Below are positions 1 to 22,634 of a stretch of 64,000 bases of DNA, one piece after another; the first letter of the stretch is position 1; each line of letters starts with the position of its first letter. The position numbers were made by a program, and so were the translations under genes. Source of the DNA: Amoebidium appalachense. Lineage: Eukaryota; Ichthyosporea. A model generated the notes under the pieces. The model ran no database searches. It saw nothing but the letters and a program-made list of their open reading frames with translations, and had not been told where the DNA came from. The DNA lies in the NCBI GenBank assembly GCA_963693365.1, contig CAVNZM010000010.1:5022001-5086000 (forward strand), read 5' to 3'.

Positions 1-514
1 TTTGTATAGTTGACAACAATAGCACAAAACATACATGTAGTCAGTCACTCAAAAAAAAACAAAAAAAACCCTCTGCTGTATTTCGCATGCACCGACACCC
101 AAACCCACCAAATGAACCACATGAAAATGAAGCAATTTTTCTAAGCAAGACCCTTATCACTGTGAATTAAACACATCACAACATCACATATAGTACACGT
201 GCCTATCCACACCGATCAGCATCTGTCTCGTGTATAACAAATGGGGCACTCTTTTTTTTCCCCCTTCTTTTTTTTGCGCCCCCCCCAGGGGGGGGGGGGG
301 GGGGGGGGGGATCCACACCAACCAACATCTATCCCACGTAAATCTCTTACATCTATTCCACGTAATCCCTTAAAACGTTGGGCATACACCCACAGAAAAC
401 CGCGACTATCCCGGGTATATATATCTCCTAAGACAATGGTTAGACCACCCACACCAGTTGAGCAACTATCCCACGTATGATAGATCTCATACGAGGTAGT
501 AGGGAATTACGTAC

Positions 515-9710
<9,196 letters not shown>

Positions 9711-10287
9711 GGCTGTATATTGCCCCTCCTGCAATTACGAAAAGCACCAGCCTCACGGCGTTTCAGTATCTCTTATCCCGAAACCCTTCTCGATTCACAC
9801 AGTTGTTAACAATGGGCAGGCAGAGCTAGGGAAAAGGAGGTATCAGACTATAATAATCACGCGGGTCCGTATTCACTTGAACCAGTCTCGACCGTAATTA
9901 TTTGCACAACCACCCTCGAGTGATTGACACCACGACAGCCCGACCTCATGTGCTCCACAAAGATGTAGTACCGCAAACTCTGGATGTACAGAGCCAACAA
10001 AACCAATCAACAGCAAAGTTCACTGCCAGTCTAAGATGTGGCCGTGACTACACATACATATATAGCCTGTGTGTAATAGCTATAAACGAACATGAAACGA
10101 TGCTAACTTTACTAGTGTTCTTACTGGCACTGACTTGGCGTGACTCGGCGAGCGGCTGCTTTTAGGCTGTGGCGATCGATCGGGGCACCGCGTTTGCGCA
10201 AGTAGATGCCAGGAGACCAATCAAGGGAGACTATGGAATCTGGAACCTCGGGTGTAACGAGAGGCCTTTTCTTTCTTTCTTTTTTCA

Positions 10288-10321
<34 letters not shown>

Positions 10322-11083
10322 GGGGGGGGGGGGGCAACAAATGGAGGCAAACACGTCACCTTTACTATTATAATATGTATGATAATAAGCCCGAGCTGGC
10401 CACTGGCAGCCTCAGAAGTAACAGTAATGACTCCTAACTTACGGGACAGCCTACCCGTCACTACGGCCACTTATGCCTTAAGAAGAACATGTTCACACCA
10501 ATGAAAACACAGAAAGACTGGTAATCAAAGTCGTATGGAGAAACCCATATTCCTACTTTTATATTTCATTGGTTTATTATACCGAAAAAAGGAAAGCTAA
10601 AAACCCAAAAATATGGGAACGTGGGCAAAAAAAACAATACCATTACCGTGTTCAGCCGTGTGTTTTATTCGCTACCTTGATAGAGATAAGACAACGTCTA
10701 TGTGACACATGCAGCTGCAGGTGGTTTCTCGCACATGCGCCTACGGCAGCAAAAACACAAATACCGCCAGGCTCCTTTCTTCCAATATCCAAGCAAGGAA
10801 AACCCAAACCCCACCTAACATTGATGCACACCTTTACATAAACCTGATTTCTTTCTCCGTAAGCATAAGCAGCTGATGGTGTATATCTACCACATAACCA
10901 GCAACCCTCCCAACCCTTTGAAACACATGACAAAGTATTACAATGAGAAAGCACTAGTGCGGCACCGACAGGCACCCAACTACCCACCCACCATTGAAAA
11001 TTCCCTCCCAAACACGAATTTTTCTAGCACACACCAAACACGAACAATGCACCCAAGCAAACCACCTCTCATGCACCATTTTT
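9711..11083. other. Intergenic region between the 760-aa gene and LENG8 homologue
   Basis: About 1.4 kb, mostly unique sequence, between the stop of the upstream gene and the LENG8 ATG. It should hold the 3'UTR of one and the promoter and 5'UTR of the other. An acceptor-like ATACAG at 9713-9718 suggests a 5'UTR intron. The only large homopolymer is T31/G14 at about 10290-10334. Confidence 0.6.
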
Positions 11084-11236
11084 CTAAAGGGGTTCGAGAG
11101 AGCTGAAGGGGAGGAGAATGTCGTAGGTTGTGGGGCGTTGGCCGCTCCCTCCCTGCTGTTGGTGGTGGTAGTTGTGCTGTTGCTGGCCCTGACCCGTGTG
11201 CCCGTACAGGTTGCTGCTGCTGTAGCTGCCTCCCTG

Positions 11237-11319
<83 letters not shown>

Positions 11320-13660
11320 GGGATGTTAATGAAAGCACAGAAGAAAGCTCTGCGATTGAATCTCCAACGTCTCGCATTTACACACGAGAGCCCCCCCCTC
11401 CCTCCCCCCCCCCCCCCCCCCCCCCACCCAAATGATACTGCATACACACACCATCCGAATACCTGGGAGCACCACTTTCCACATCATATCTGAAAACGAT
11501 GATTGTGATAAGGCTTTCCCCCCCTTCTTCTTTCCTTTGTCTCAGACCCTTTTCTGCCAATCATTACCCCCGTTTTCCTTCCAATCTTCTACTCTTCGTT
11601 CACACAGACACCCACACACAAAGTTTTCTCCATTTGTATTAATACTATCATTCCCCCCGGGGGGGCGGGGCGGAGGTGGGGGATGGGGGGGGGTCCATAC
11701 CTGTGTGTGGCTGTAATTAGTGCCCGTGTTGTAAGCCGGCTGTGCCGCCTGCTGCTGCCTCTGCAGATTCTGGTTCCTCAGTGCCTGTGCCGTGCCAAAC
11801 GGATAGTGCTGCTGCTGCTGTGCCTGTGTCTGTGCTTGCTGGCTCGCCTGTGTAGCATACTGCTGTGCTTGGTGTGTGGCCGTGCTTTTGTTCCACGTCG
11901 CCGTGTTCTGCTGTGTAGACGAAGACGTCTGTTTAGGCGTTGCAGTCTGAGCCGCGGCGGTTTTCTTCGGTTCGGGAGCGGGAGCGGGGGCGGGGGCCGG
12001 GGCGGGAGCGGGTGTTTCAGCAGCCTTTTTGGTCTGAGACACGTTTGCAACCTGCTTGCGTGTGCGTGGTTTGGGTGGCTCCGGTGTAGGCGCCTTGGGG
12101 GGAGGGGCGGGAGCGGCGGCGGCGGCTTGGGTAATAGTACGAGCGGCGGATTTTTCCTGCGTTTTGGCGGGAGGGGCCGGGGCTGGCTTCTTTCCGCCCT
12201 GAGCAGGCGTAGACGCAGGTTTAGATGCGGTGTTTGTGGTTGCGGGTGTTTGCTCCGCCGTTTTGGCGGCCGGTTTAGCCGCCGGGGCGGGAGTCGCTTT
12301 TGCTGTTCCGGTTACGGTTTTGCCCGGATTGGTGGTGGTTTTGGCGGGTGCAGAGGGTTTGGGGGCGTGCTGGTTGACTTGTGGCAGGGAGGGGGCCGGG
12401 GGAAGAATGGACTCGAGAGGTGGCAGGTCCAGAAGAAGGGGGTCTTGTGCCTGTGTACGTGTGTATGTGTGTGTGCGCGTGTTTGGTGTATGCAGGTAGT
12501 GGGCGAGTCAGTGTGTAAGTGGTTGAGTGTGCCGACATGGTGGAAAAAAGTGCGCTGTATGCACACGGAGAAGAGAAGGAAAAAGGTGAAAACCCATTGG
12601 CTATACATCACGGAATCGACATTGGACATCAGGCCTTATCAGTAGATAATCTTTTTTATTTATTGATACACAAAAAATATGATGAACAAGATGTACAAGC
12701 ATTCTTCATTTATGCCGTTTTCGACGCAGAAAAGAAATTTTAAAAATCAAAAAATCAAAAATAATATAAAAAAACCCACTCACCCCCAATAAACACCATA
12801 CAACCAGCCTTTCATTCCGTCAGTTTTAATCCTAATGTGGCAATTAGAGGTTACCTGGGGTTTTTGGTATGCACCCCGCACACTTACAAAAAACTTCAAT
12901 GAACACCCCCGGCACTCAAGCACAACTTTCTTTACAACCCCACACACTCAAAGACAACTTTCATAAACACCCCCCACACTAATCTAATTCGTTAACATCA
13001 CCACACACTTAAAGAAAAACAATCATACCGGAGGGGGCGGGTCCAGCTCATCAGGCCCGAAATCCGGCTCAGGCTGTCCGTTCATAACCAGCTCTCCTGT
13101 GAAGTCTTTAAACGCCTTAAGGCGATCCCCCAGGGGAGAATTAAGGGCAGCCTCGACTGCAAGATGGGCATAGGTGTTGACGGCATCATACGACTCGAGG
13201 TTGAGGATGGCTTCTATGTGCTCGATCATCCATTTCTGATGTGTGGGAGGGGAGGAGAGGGGAGGGGGGGGGGGAGGGGTTGTGTGCATGTGTATGTGAG
13301 TGAGAATGTGAGAGAGTGAGAACTGTCAGGGGGGGAAAGGTGCAAGAAGGCGGGGCAGGGCGCCGGGGGCGGGGGGAGGGGGGGGGGGGGAGGGGGGGGG
13401 GGGGGAGATATAGTATGAGCATAGGTGTAGTATGGAATATTGATGGGAAAACTCAGAGGTGCATTCAGCTTTTAGAAACTTGGGGCGTCGACTCTTGTCC
13501 TCGTTTGGAATGGACATTCCTTACACGTATGTGTGCACATCTGTCTGTCGTACAACAGTCCTCCTACCCCCCTTCTCCCCCAATTCTTTCCACAACACCC
13601 TCACAGCCCATGCGAGCACCCCCAACCTCACCTTTTCCCCAACACACACCAGTTCCCCCC

Positions 13661-13691
<31 letters not shown>

Positions 13692-13794
13692 ACCGCCCTT
13701 TATTGGTTTGTCCAGGCGTATGCGTGTGGTGAGGGGGTGCACACCTATCTATACCTTATCCGGGCCTCCTCCCCCCTCCCCCACCCTTCTCCCC

Positions 13795-13828
<34 letters not shown>

Positions 13829-14318
13829 TCAGGCGCTCATCCAGGTGTTTGCGTGTGGTGAGCGGGGCCAGTGCCTGTGCATGCTCCTCCGGCAGGCTGA
13901 AGTTTGCCCAGAAGGCTTTGACCTGCTCATCTGTCGGCTCCTTGAGCTTCGTCATCATCTCCTGCACGTGATAAAAAATAATAAAAATATATTGAATAAG
14001 AGAGTAAAGGTGTAACTCAACGAACGTGTAAGAGAGGGGAAAAAAGGAGAGAATCCCAAAAGGGGGAGCAATTTTGGTGTGTGCGTGTGCGTGTGCGTGT
14101 GCGTGTGCATGCGTGTGTATGTTCTGGTGGGGCCGGGGGAGTAGAATGTGTTAGAGTGCCAATACCGATGCACGACGGAAAGCACAGTGCACATGAACAC
14201 TGAACACATAAATAGTCTAGAATGAACACGTGCAGCATAAGCAGAGCCTATCATCAATCGACCCGAGGAAAAAAAAGAAAAAGGAAAAGAAAAGAACCCC
14301 CCCCCCCCCCCCCGGGCC

Positions 14319-14349
<31 letters not shown>

Positions 14350-14381
14350 AGAAATCAACAGCTCTTCCCCCTCCCCCTCTC

Positions 14382-14416
<35 letters not shown>

Positions 14417-16013
14417 ACCTACACACACACACGCGCGCGCGCGCACCTTGACCTGCTCCGTCTCCGACCACTGGGGTGCACCCCCCTCCTTACTCTCCAA
14501 ACTTCTTCACAATCTCCCGTCCTCTCCCCCCCCCCCCCCCCCCCCCCCAAAAAAAAACAAAAAAAAAAAACAAAAAAAAAACAGCCCCCCCCCTCCCCCC
14601 CCCCCCCAAAAAAAAAAAAAAAAAAAAAACATCACACATACCTTAACCTGCTCCGTCTCCGACCACTGGGGTGCACCCCCCTCCTTGCTCTCGACAAACT
14701 TCTTCACCATCTCCTTGTTGTAGTCGTGTGCAAGCAGCCGCCAGTTTCTGAACCAGTTTGAGAGAGAAAGCCAGAAGGGTTTGTTGCGCGGTGGGAGAGG
14801 TTGGTCCTCCCCGGCCTGACACAGGAGGGGATAGGCACCTACGATGGCGGTCTGTACTGCCTGTAAAGGGGTGTGGAAAATTGAAATGGAAGTGGGTTAG
14901 ACAGACCGGAGAAGGGATATGCTGGGTGAAGGTTAAGAGATGGGCCTGAGACAGAAGGGGATAGGCACCTACGATGGCGGTCTGTACTGCCTGTAAAGGG
15001 GTGTGGAAAATTGAAATGGAAGTGGGTTAGACAGACCGGAGAAGGGATATGCTGGGGGAAGGTTAAGAGATGGGCCTGAGACAGAAGGGGATAGGCACCT
15101 ACGATGGCGGTCTGTACTGCCTGAATACGTGACGGGTGGAAAATTGAATGAAAAAGTGGCTTAGATAGGATGGAGGGGAGATATGCAAGATGGGACAGAA
15201 TGGGGGGGAATGTGGTGGGTGGGATAAGAACAGGTTGGGTTAGATAGTATAATATTACAAAACATACATGTGGGGCTTTGGCTCGCACGAGAAATGGATG
15301 CAAACAAGCTTGGCAACAACATTGAAGAATCCGAATCCCGGTAATTGTGTGTGCCGTCCAGGGTAAAACCCTTCCAATTGTAGTTCGATCGGGTCATGGG
15401 GCAATAAAACACCGGAATCCACTGTGACCATCAACCACGTAACCACCACGATGATTCCTTTGAAGTTCCTAAGAGTGGATTGAGGGACAGTACTTTGTGA
15501 TAGCCTAATCACGCCCAAACCTATTTGATAGCTTTTTTCTCCGATCGGACGACACACGCACCAATTAGAAACGATTTGAAGATTTGGAGGAAAGAAGGGA
15601 AGGGCAGGGAGGAGGGCGGGGTGCTAATACCTTGCTGTTGAGCTCCTCGGGTTTGAAGAAGGGGAAGATGCAGAATCGGGCCCTCTTCAGGAAAATACCT
15701 TCAGCCTCCTGTGTCATTGTTTTCTCCCTGTGGAGAGGGAAACAAAAAAAACCCGAATCAGCTATTGTACAGAAAAAGAAGCTGAACAAAAGAGACCATG
15801 TGCGTGTGTGTGTGTCTGTGTGTGTGTTGTGGTGGTGGTGGTGGTACATGTGTGCATGTGTGTAGGGCTCGCGGATAAAAAGGAGGGGCAGAATCCAACA
15901 GTAGAGCGTGTGTGGGGGCAGGGACTTACAGGAGAAGCATGCACAGGTTTGTGTGTGTGTGTGTGTGTTAGCGTGCTGCACATTTTTACTGTGGTGGTGG
16001 TGGTGGTGGTGGT

Positions 16014-16060
<47 letters not shown>

Positions 16061-16164
16061 GGGGGGGGAGGGAATAGAACGCAGTATACCGTGTGCTTAT
16101 ATGATTCACAGTGGATAACAACGTAAATACGCGGGGGGAGAGGGGGGGGGGGGGAGGGGGAAAC

Positions 16165-16195
<31 letters not shown>

Positions 16196-16302
16196 CAGCA
16201 CAAGTTGAGCCCATATTCGGCCGGATCTAAGTCATCCACAGTGACCCGCGTTTCGACTAGAAAAGAGGACGAGAGGGGGAAAGGGCCTGCAAGGAGGAGA
16301 AG

Positions 16303-16348
<46 letters not shown>

Positions 16349-17238
16349 TGGCGCGGCATTTGCATGTTTTTTTTTGTTTTTTTTTTTTGGGCGGAGGGGG
16401 GGGGGGGGCTGGGAAGGGGTTGTGCAAACAGTACTTTTCAGCAAGCAGGTTCTTGAGGTCATGTACGACCATGTCCAGATAGATGCACTGGCTCTCTAGG
16501 TTGGCCAGTCTCTCCTGAACAGTCAGGGGCTTGTACACCTTGGGGGGCTGCTGCTTCACTACCGCTGGTAGGGGCTTGTTGTTGCGCGGCGCGGGAAGCG
16601 CACGCTGAACCTGTGCATATGTGTTCGTGTATGTGTACGCGAAAGTTAAAGTGTGTGCGTGTACGTGTACGTGTAAGTAACAGTGTACTTGTAAGTGTGT
16701 GCGTGTGCCGTACAGGTAGATAAGGATAATTATGAAGCGACCTATCTGTATGGCTTATCCTGGCAGCGCGACTTGACATCATCCCACAGAGAAGAGACCT
16801 CGATCTTTTCCAATCGATCACAACATTCTCCCCCTGCACCTTTTCTGTTCTTTCCCTTTATGAGTGCGCGGGTGTGAGTGTGAGTGTGTGAGAGGTTCAC
16901 CCTTGTTATTTTTCTTTCTCCTTACGTGTGTGTGAACGCAGCGGCACCCAGGGGGGGGGGGGGGGGTTTAAACCTGCTGTGCAGACATAGGAGGCCTTGT
17001 GGGCACCGGGGGGCCCTTTGGCTTTGCAGGAGCCGTGGCAGGGGCTGTGGCAGAAGCGCCCTTAAAGGCAGGCACCTTGGTAGCGGGCTTAGCGGGGGTC
17101 TTGGCGGCCCTAAAACAACACAAAGTAAGAATCTCGCTTCTAATGTTTTCTTGTATTTTTATTTTCGTTCCGACCTATCATCCCCCCTCACACCACCACC
17201 ACCACCACCCACCCCTCTTCCCTTCCTGCCGGCCCCAA

Positions 17239-17271
<33 letters not shown>

Positions 17272-17856
17272 CAAGAAACAAACGTTGACCAACTGCAGTC
17301 ACCATCTGACCCTCTTTCAGCCTCCTTGAGGCTTAAAAATAGATTATACATGATATTTCGGAAATTGCTGGAAGCCTGGACACACACACATCCAAAAGAA
17401 AGAAAAGCAAAGAAACGGAACAAAAAGCAAAGAGGAAAAAAAAAGGGAAAAGGGAACAGGAAAGGAATGGAAAGGAAAAATAAAGAGAAGAAAAATAAGG
17501 AAAAAAGAAATGAGGACACGTACACAGCATCGTCATCCGAGCTATCATCCAGTACGACCCTAGCAGGCTCAGCCCTGGCCTTCTTTGTGTGTTTTCCATC
17601 TTCCTTGTCGGCCTTTCTCTTCTCTGTGGGCATGCTGGTGGGGGGTGTGCCCGGAGGCATCATGCCGGGCCACATGACCGGTACGGCACCTGGAGGTGGC
17701 GCTGCACCCGCCTCTACTGGCATCATCTGTACGTGTGTGTGCATGCGTGTACGTGTGTGTACGTGTGTACGTGTGTATGTGTGTGTGTGTTACACATGTG
17801 GGTTTACGTGTATGTGTGCACGTGAGGGCTAACATGGATGTGTGTGTGTGTGTGTC

Positions 17857-17895
<39 letters not shown>

Positions 17896-18279
17896 AAGGA
17901 GAAGTTAGTTTGTGTGTAAGTGAAGCAAAGGCATGCAGCGAGAAACTGTACACAATCTGTTCGTTGCTGTTCCCACTCAGCTCCTTCCCCTCTCCCTGCA
18001 TACCATCTTGCTTGTTGCATCTCTAGCAAAGTTGCTCAATCACGTGTGCCTGTACATGTGTGCCTGTGTGTGTGAGGGGTGCCCGGAGGTGGCCGTGGCG
18101 GTGGATGGGTGGGGGGGGGGGGGGGGGGGGGGGGGGTTGTATGTTGTACACTGTTCGGGAAAGTAAATAGGAAGCCAAAAAATCAGTGTGCAGCATAAGC
18201 CGGCAGGCAAACGCGAACAGGAAAAGGTGGGTGGGTGGGTGATTGTGTAGGGAGGGGTGGGGGTTGGGGGTTTTGTTGT

Positions 18280-18314
<35 letters not shown>

Positions 18315-19785
18315 ACAGAAGATACTTACCACGTAGCCAGGTGGGGCTGCTGGTGCCATCCTGTGAGGACAGAAATCAACACTTAGAACATGTCATCCAC
18401 ACTCGAATGACAACACTTTTCAAACCATCCACAAGTTTACCAACACCAGCCACGCACTTTCTGCTTTTGGAGCATTTGCTGTGAAGAGATGCTACGTGCG
18501 GAAGCAGTAGGTTCCGGGGGGGGGGAGGGGGAGGGGGGGGGGGCAGTACAGTGAATATCCAGTGAATATCCGTATCTCTGTGCGTTCGTGTATGTGTGGG
18601 TGCCATATACATGTGGCCACCCCTCTCAGCATTGATCACAGGCCTTCAACCTACGAAGATAGCACAAGGCAAGAGGGAGTCAGGAAAGTGAATTAGTTTT
18701 GTGTCGGAAAAGTAATGTTCACAACAGTGCACGTTATAAGTCACTTACCCAGGGAAAGGCATAGGAGCTCCAGGCCATCCCGGAAAACCTGCACAGAGGG
18801 AAAAAAGGGTGTGTCATTTAAGTAATTGGTGTACAATTAGACAACAATTTGGTTTTGGGGTTCAATATCATTTAGTTGGGTAGGTAGGGAGGAAACAGAG
18901 ACTGGAGAGGGGGAGGGGGGAGGGGGGGGACATAGCAAAAAAAAAAAAAGAAAGAAAGAAAACACTGCTCTCCCTTTGCCTACCCTCCCTGCACGATATT
19001 CCCTGCATCGATCACTTTCCATAAGAAGTTGTAGAACATCTGCTGCTTTGTGTCTTGTGTGTGTGAGTGTGCTCAATCAAGCACAAAAACCCAGACTCTA
19101 AAGATGCATATATATATGCCGGTTGTGTGAGCCTTGATGTGTCTGATTGCAGAAGCCACAAAATAGGAATGTCCCAGTAACATAACCCCCTAGTCACACC
19201 AAACAGAACTTCAGTGCAAAAAGAAAGGGAACACTCAACCTACACAAAACCAGTAGTGTAAGGGGCGAATCTACTGCTTTCAAATGATGTTCCCAGATGA
19301 AATACATCAGTGCTGCAAACATCAAAAAAAATTGAGTGCTTACCTCCAGGAAAGCCCCTGTACGGCGAAGCGGAAAAAGTGAACGTGTTAGTAAGGGCTC
19401 TTTGGCAAGACCATGGAACCAATTCACCTAAATTGAATCCCATGAGCCCGACAACGACTTAAAATAAGGACCACCCAATACAAGAAACTGCTAGAAAGAG
19501 GTCTTGTTGTGTACCATCAGTCCTCCGTGCAAACGTTAGCACACATAGAGGTTTGTGACACCCTTCTAACTTTTTGCATGCACTGTGGTACCCAACCCTT
19601 AACCAGAATGCAACACCCGTTCACTCTTAACACTAACACAGCTACCGTATGATGCAACTTAATAACCCGCAGATCACCCCAAAAGGAAGGGAAAAGGGGG
19701 AAGATTTGTAGCCGCCATTGCTTGCACAGACTCACCACGCCGGGGCTGGCGGTGCCTCCGCCTGCTTCTTGTCCTTCTTCCCCAT
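11084..19785 (-). CDS. Unrecognised Pro/Ala/Gln-rich protein, 760 aa, 14 exons
   Basis: Exons, minus strand: 19785-19736, 19357-19344 (14-nt micro-exon), 18788-18749, 18360-18330, 17726-17524, 17109-16974, 16610-16430, 16256-16193, 15727-15631, 14860-14642, 13961-13827, 13235-13029, 12450-11701, 11239-11084. They sum to 2283 nt, open from ATG to TAG. The N-terminus [17 protein letters not shown] leads into G/P/F repeats, then a basic stretch ([18 protein letters not shown], a likely nuclear signal), then an acidic DDSSDDD patch. Residues of roughly 220-455 are predicted helical ([19 protein letters not shown], then exons 9-12) and look globular. Exon 13 is a 250-codon P/A then Q/T low-complexity tail. 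I do not recognise the helical region. Nuclear location is inferred only from the basic stretch. The intron-7 donor (T then GTTTGC) is the weakest boundary. Partial copies of exon 10 flank it on both sides. Confidence 0.78.
11241..11320. repeat. (CA)n array next to the last exon of the 760-aa gene
   Basis: In sense this is (GT)n ending GTGTGCAG, the acceptor of exon 14. A polypyrimidine tract is not otherwise present. Confidence 0.95.
14446..14517 (-). pseudogene. Decayed copy of the 3' end of exon 10
   Basis: This matches 14641-14713 closely, including the GGAGACGGAGCAG end and the region just past the splice donor. Indels put it out of frame, giving GAG-TAA shortly after EIVKKF. It lies inside the following intron, so it is a local duplicate that cannot serve as an in-frame exon. 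Confidence 0.85.
14642..14860 (-). other. Exon 10 of the 760-aa gene, flanked by its own partial copies
   Basis: The 73-codon exon starts [18 protein letters not shown] and ends [11 protein letters not shown]. Its first part plus 3' splice site recurs upstream in sense at 130-bp steps (acceptors at 14861, 14991 and 15121). Its 3' part recurs at 14446-14517 with a premature stop. Only the 14642-14860 copy is open with both a good acceptor and a good donor. Confidence 0.75.
14829..15124. repeat. 130-bp tandem repeat, about 2.3 copies, carrying an exon start
   Basis: The string ATAGGCACCTACGATGGCGG begins at 14831, 14961 and 15091, a period of 130 bp. The units are nearly identical through the intron part; the third diverges after 15122. 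Each unit holds a copy of the exon-10 acceptor and its first ~12 codons. Confidence 0.93.
16014..16060. repeat. Long G-run after (GGT)n
   Basis: (GGT)n 15989-16013 then a G-run of about 45 in the intron between exons 8 and 9. A31 at about 16164-16190 directly follows the exon-8 donor in reverse, so that intron starts GTTTTTT. Confidence 0.95.
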
Positions 19786-20355
19786 TTTTTGGCGATCTCT
19801 CACGGCTGCGGTATACCCCCCAAAGAATTAGAATACGGGCGGCTCAGTTCGCTTTTAAAGGAAAGCAACAGCAAACACAAAAAAACTACTTAACATAACT
19901 TTAATAGTCGTACTAATCAGTCTGAACGTGCGCTAAAACGAGAAGCCTTTTTGTTTTTGCTCAGATTGATGACTTCGACGGTGTCCCCACACACAAGTTG
20001 AGGTAGGGTGGGAGGGTTCGTTTGGTTCACCCACACCATAAGCTCCCGGCATAAGAAATAATAGAGCGGGGAAATGAAACTAGCCTTACCAAGTTTAGAA
20101 TCCCTTGGCAAAGCTAAGGTGATGATGAAAAAAGGAAGGGGGTAGAAAGCGCACGTACATTCAACGGTTACAACGGTCAAACGGGTAGTCTGCTCACGAC
20201 GGCCTGCCCCGAAAGCCTTTCCACAAAACCGGGAACAATTTGCCTAGTTAAATTTTAAACGGTTTAAAAGCATCTTATCTTACGCGATTTGCCAACCGCA
20301 AGCGCAAATTACGAAATTTAAAAATATTTAACAAACTAAAGCTGTAAATAATATT
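19786..20355. other. Short intergenic region, promoter of the 760-aa gene
   Basis: A 570-bp gap between the small hypothetical gene and the next start on the same strand. It is AT-rich near 20220-20355 and free of G/C homopolymers and microsatellites. No defined promoter element is recognised. Confidence 0.5.
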
Positions 20356-21006
20356 TTAAAAATAAAGATCGTGTACTCCTATGTACTCCGCGATTTGCCA
20401 AACGTTCGCGAGTGCAGCAACTGTCAACTGCACATTCCTAGGCCTCCGCATTCCGCACCGCACCGCCACTTTGCCCATGGCAGATACCGGTGTTACAACC
20501 CCTTCTCCCTTCCCCCCTCCTTCAAAGTTTGCATCGGAGTCAGGGTCTTCCTTGACACTCTTATTCGACATGTCGTCAAAAACGAAGGACACATTGGTGG
20601 GCTGTTCGGTTACTTTGTCATTGCTGTGTGTCACGCAACCATCCTTGTTATAAGGCAACATCGGAGGCGTAGGCTGTTGTGCTTCCTGTGTATTTTGGGT
20701 GTAATATGCGTGCAACGAATCGGGCATATAGTCATCGGCATGCTGCTCGATGCCTGCCGTTGCATTAGCATTGCCCTGAACTTTATGTGCGTGTTGGCCC
20801 GTGGGGTCATGTTCCTCAGTGGCCTTTTAGAACTTTCTAATTCTTGCTGAACAGTGGCGAGAGCTGCTACTTGTGCAATATTTTGGTCATCACACATGTA
20901 TGTGCGACTCATTCCTCTTTTTAGCTTGCGCGGACCTCTCTTGGTTACTTCTCTGGAGATGGGGCACTTGCACGCCTTTGGGGTTTCTCTTATACTTCTT
21001 GCCCAT
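20356..21006 (-). CDS. Small hypothetical protein, two-exon model
   Basis: Exon 1, 21006-20896, starts MGKKYKRNPKGVQVPHLQR and is very basic. Exon 2, 20823-20356, starts ATEEHDPTGQHAHK and ends AEYIGVHDLYF then TAA. The two parts are in the same frame, separated by TGA and TAA stops. A 72-nt intron (donor CAT/GTGTGA, acceptor AAAAG/GCC) removes both stops and keeps phase 0. The alternative is a third frame through the gap (MSRTYMCDDQNIAQ onward) joined by a one-base slip in an A4 run. The product has a Q/N/H-rich middle, an acidic patch (KEDPDSDANFEGGG) and a C-terminus of about 45 mostly non-polar/basic residues. I do not recognise a family. It lies 570 bp upstream of the 760-aa gene on the same strand and shares only the MGKK start. 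Confidence 0.6.
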
Positions 21007-21292
21007 TTTTGCGGCCCCACTACAAATATAGACGCCCACACACACTGTTCAACGTTACACAAGGTACTTCGACTCCGAAAACAGACACGGAGAGATAAAA
21101 CGGTAAAAAGAAGAACAAACGGCAAAAACGAGAGTAGTCCTACTGGACCCCCCTATGACGTCATAACTATGGACACATGAGACCCAGCCACGGGTTTCTA
21201 GATGGCCGTGGACCCAGCTTGTCATAGTCCTCCAAGCTCTCAGCCCTTTTTCAAGCATGGGCAGGGAGCTAAAGAAATGATCCGACGTCTCC

Positions 21293-21328
<36 letters not shown>

Positions 21329-21385
21329 GTGGTGGTGGTGGTGGTGGCGGGGTTTTTTTTTTTTTGGTGGTGGTGGTGGTGGTGG

Positions 21386-21428
<43 letters not shown>

Positions 21429-22165
21429 GGGGGATACAGGGGGGTAGAGGGGGACACGTGTATATACTACGCACGGGGGGCCCGGGCGAGGGGTTGGGGG
21501 GGGGGGGGGACACACATGTGTACACGTGCATACACACACGCACACAGGACACAAACACATTCCCCACACAGACATACACGGGGCCGGGACAGCTGTAGTC
21601 ATCAGCCGTTGGCTGCTGAGACTGTGCATTTGGTTTTCAAACGTGTAGCTGCAAAGCCGAAGAATTAAAGAAAAACCAACTCGCTTTTATTCTTTTTCTA
21701 ATCGTCAACTTAGTATTCGGAAATTCGATGTACTGTTTTTGTTTTTGTTGGTACAGAGGAATGTTAACTCTGAATGTATATAATAAGTATCACTTATTGG
21801 TGTGATGCACCTTGTCATTCGTACAAAAACGACCCCGGTGTAAACGCACTTTTTCTGGAAACATTCGCTTGCTAAGTTCTTCACACCAACCCGAAACTTT
21901 GATAAATCCCCCCTCCCCCCGAAACCAAAAATCCTCCCTCCCCCCCCCCCCCCCCCCCCACACACACACACCCCAACGCCCCCCCTCCCCCCCCCCCCCC
22001 CCAAAAAAAAAAGTACAAGAAGAAGCTAAAAGATTAAGCACTAAAGAAAACAAAACAAAATAAAAAACAACGAATGCAGCTTGATTAGTCGCTGTAGTCG
22101 TCCGTTCTGGGTTTCTTCGATCTGCAAACGTATTGATCTGGTCAGTAGGCATGCAGGCTTAGAAA

Positions 22166-22208
<43 letters not shown>

Positions 22209-22588
22209 TTTCGTGTGAAAGAACTTCGATGTTTCTCGTGTTCTAATTTCCCCTACTCCTCTCCCTCCAACCTTCCTTAAACATCTGACACTCATTCACA
22301 AACGAAACGAGTAACACAACAAAGCAATTGGACAACACCAAATTTTGGCAAAGATGCAAAATTAGAAACAAAACAAAAGGGTTCAAATCCTAATCTGGGG
22401 GGGAAGGGTAACTATTTGTTACGATATACATGCTTCTTTCTTCCAGTTCTTAAAATGGGGGGGGGGGGGGGGGGGGGGGGGGTGAAGAATAGAACGAGGC
22501 ATATAACGAATAGAAGAAGAGCTTGAGTGCTGCTTATGGGTCCTATCCCCTTCTCCTGCGAGAAAGACGGGGAGGAAGGAGAGAGAGG

Positions 22589-22634
<46 letters not shown>

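Noticed and set aside
11683-12645. A 320-codon plus-strand ORF rich in Arg, Cys and Gly
   Set aside because: It is the shadow of the 250-codon exon 13 on the minus strand, which fits splice sites and phase.
11084-19785. Treating the 760-aa gene and LENG8 as one gene
   Set aside because: The last exon ends in a clear TAG at 11084 after an in-frame tail, and a new ATG with LENG8-like residues follows after 1.4 kb of unique DNA.
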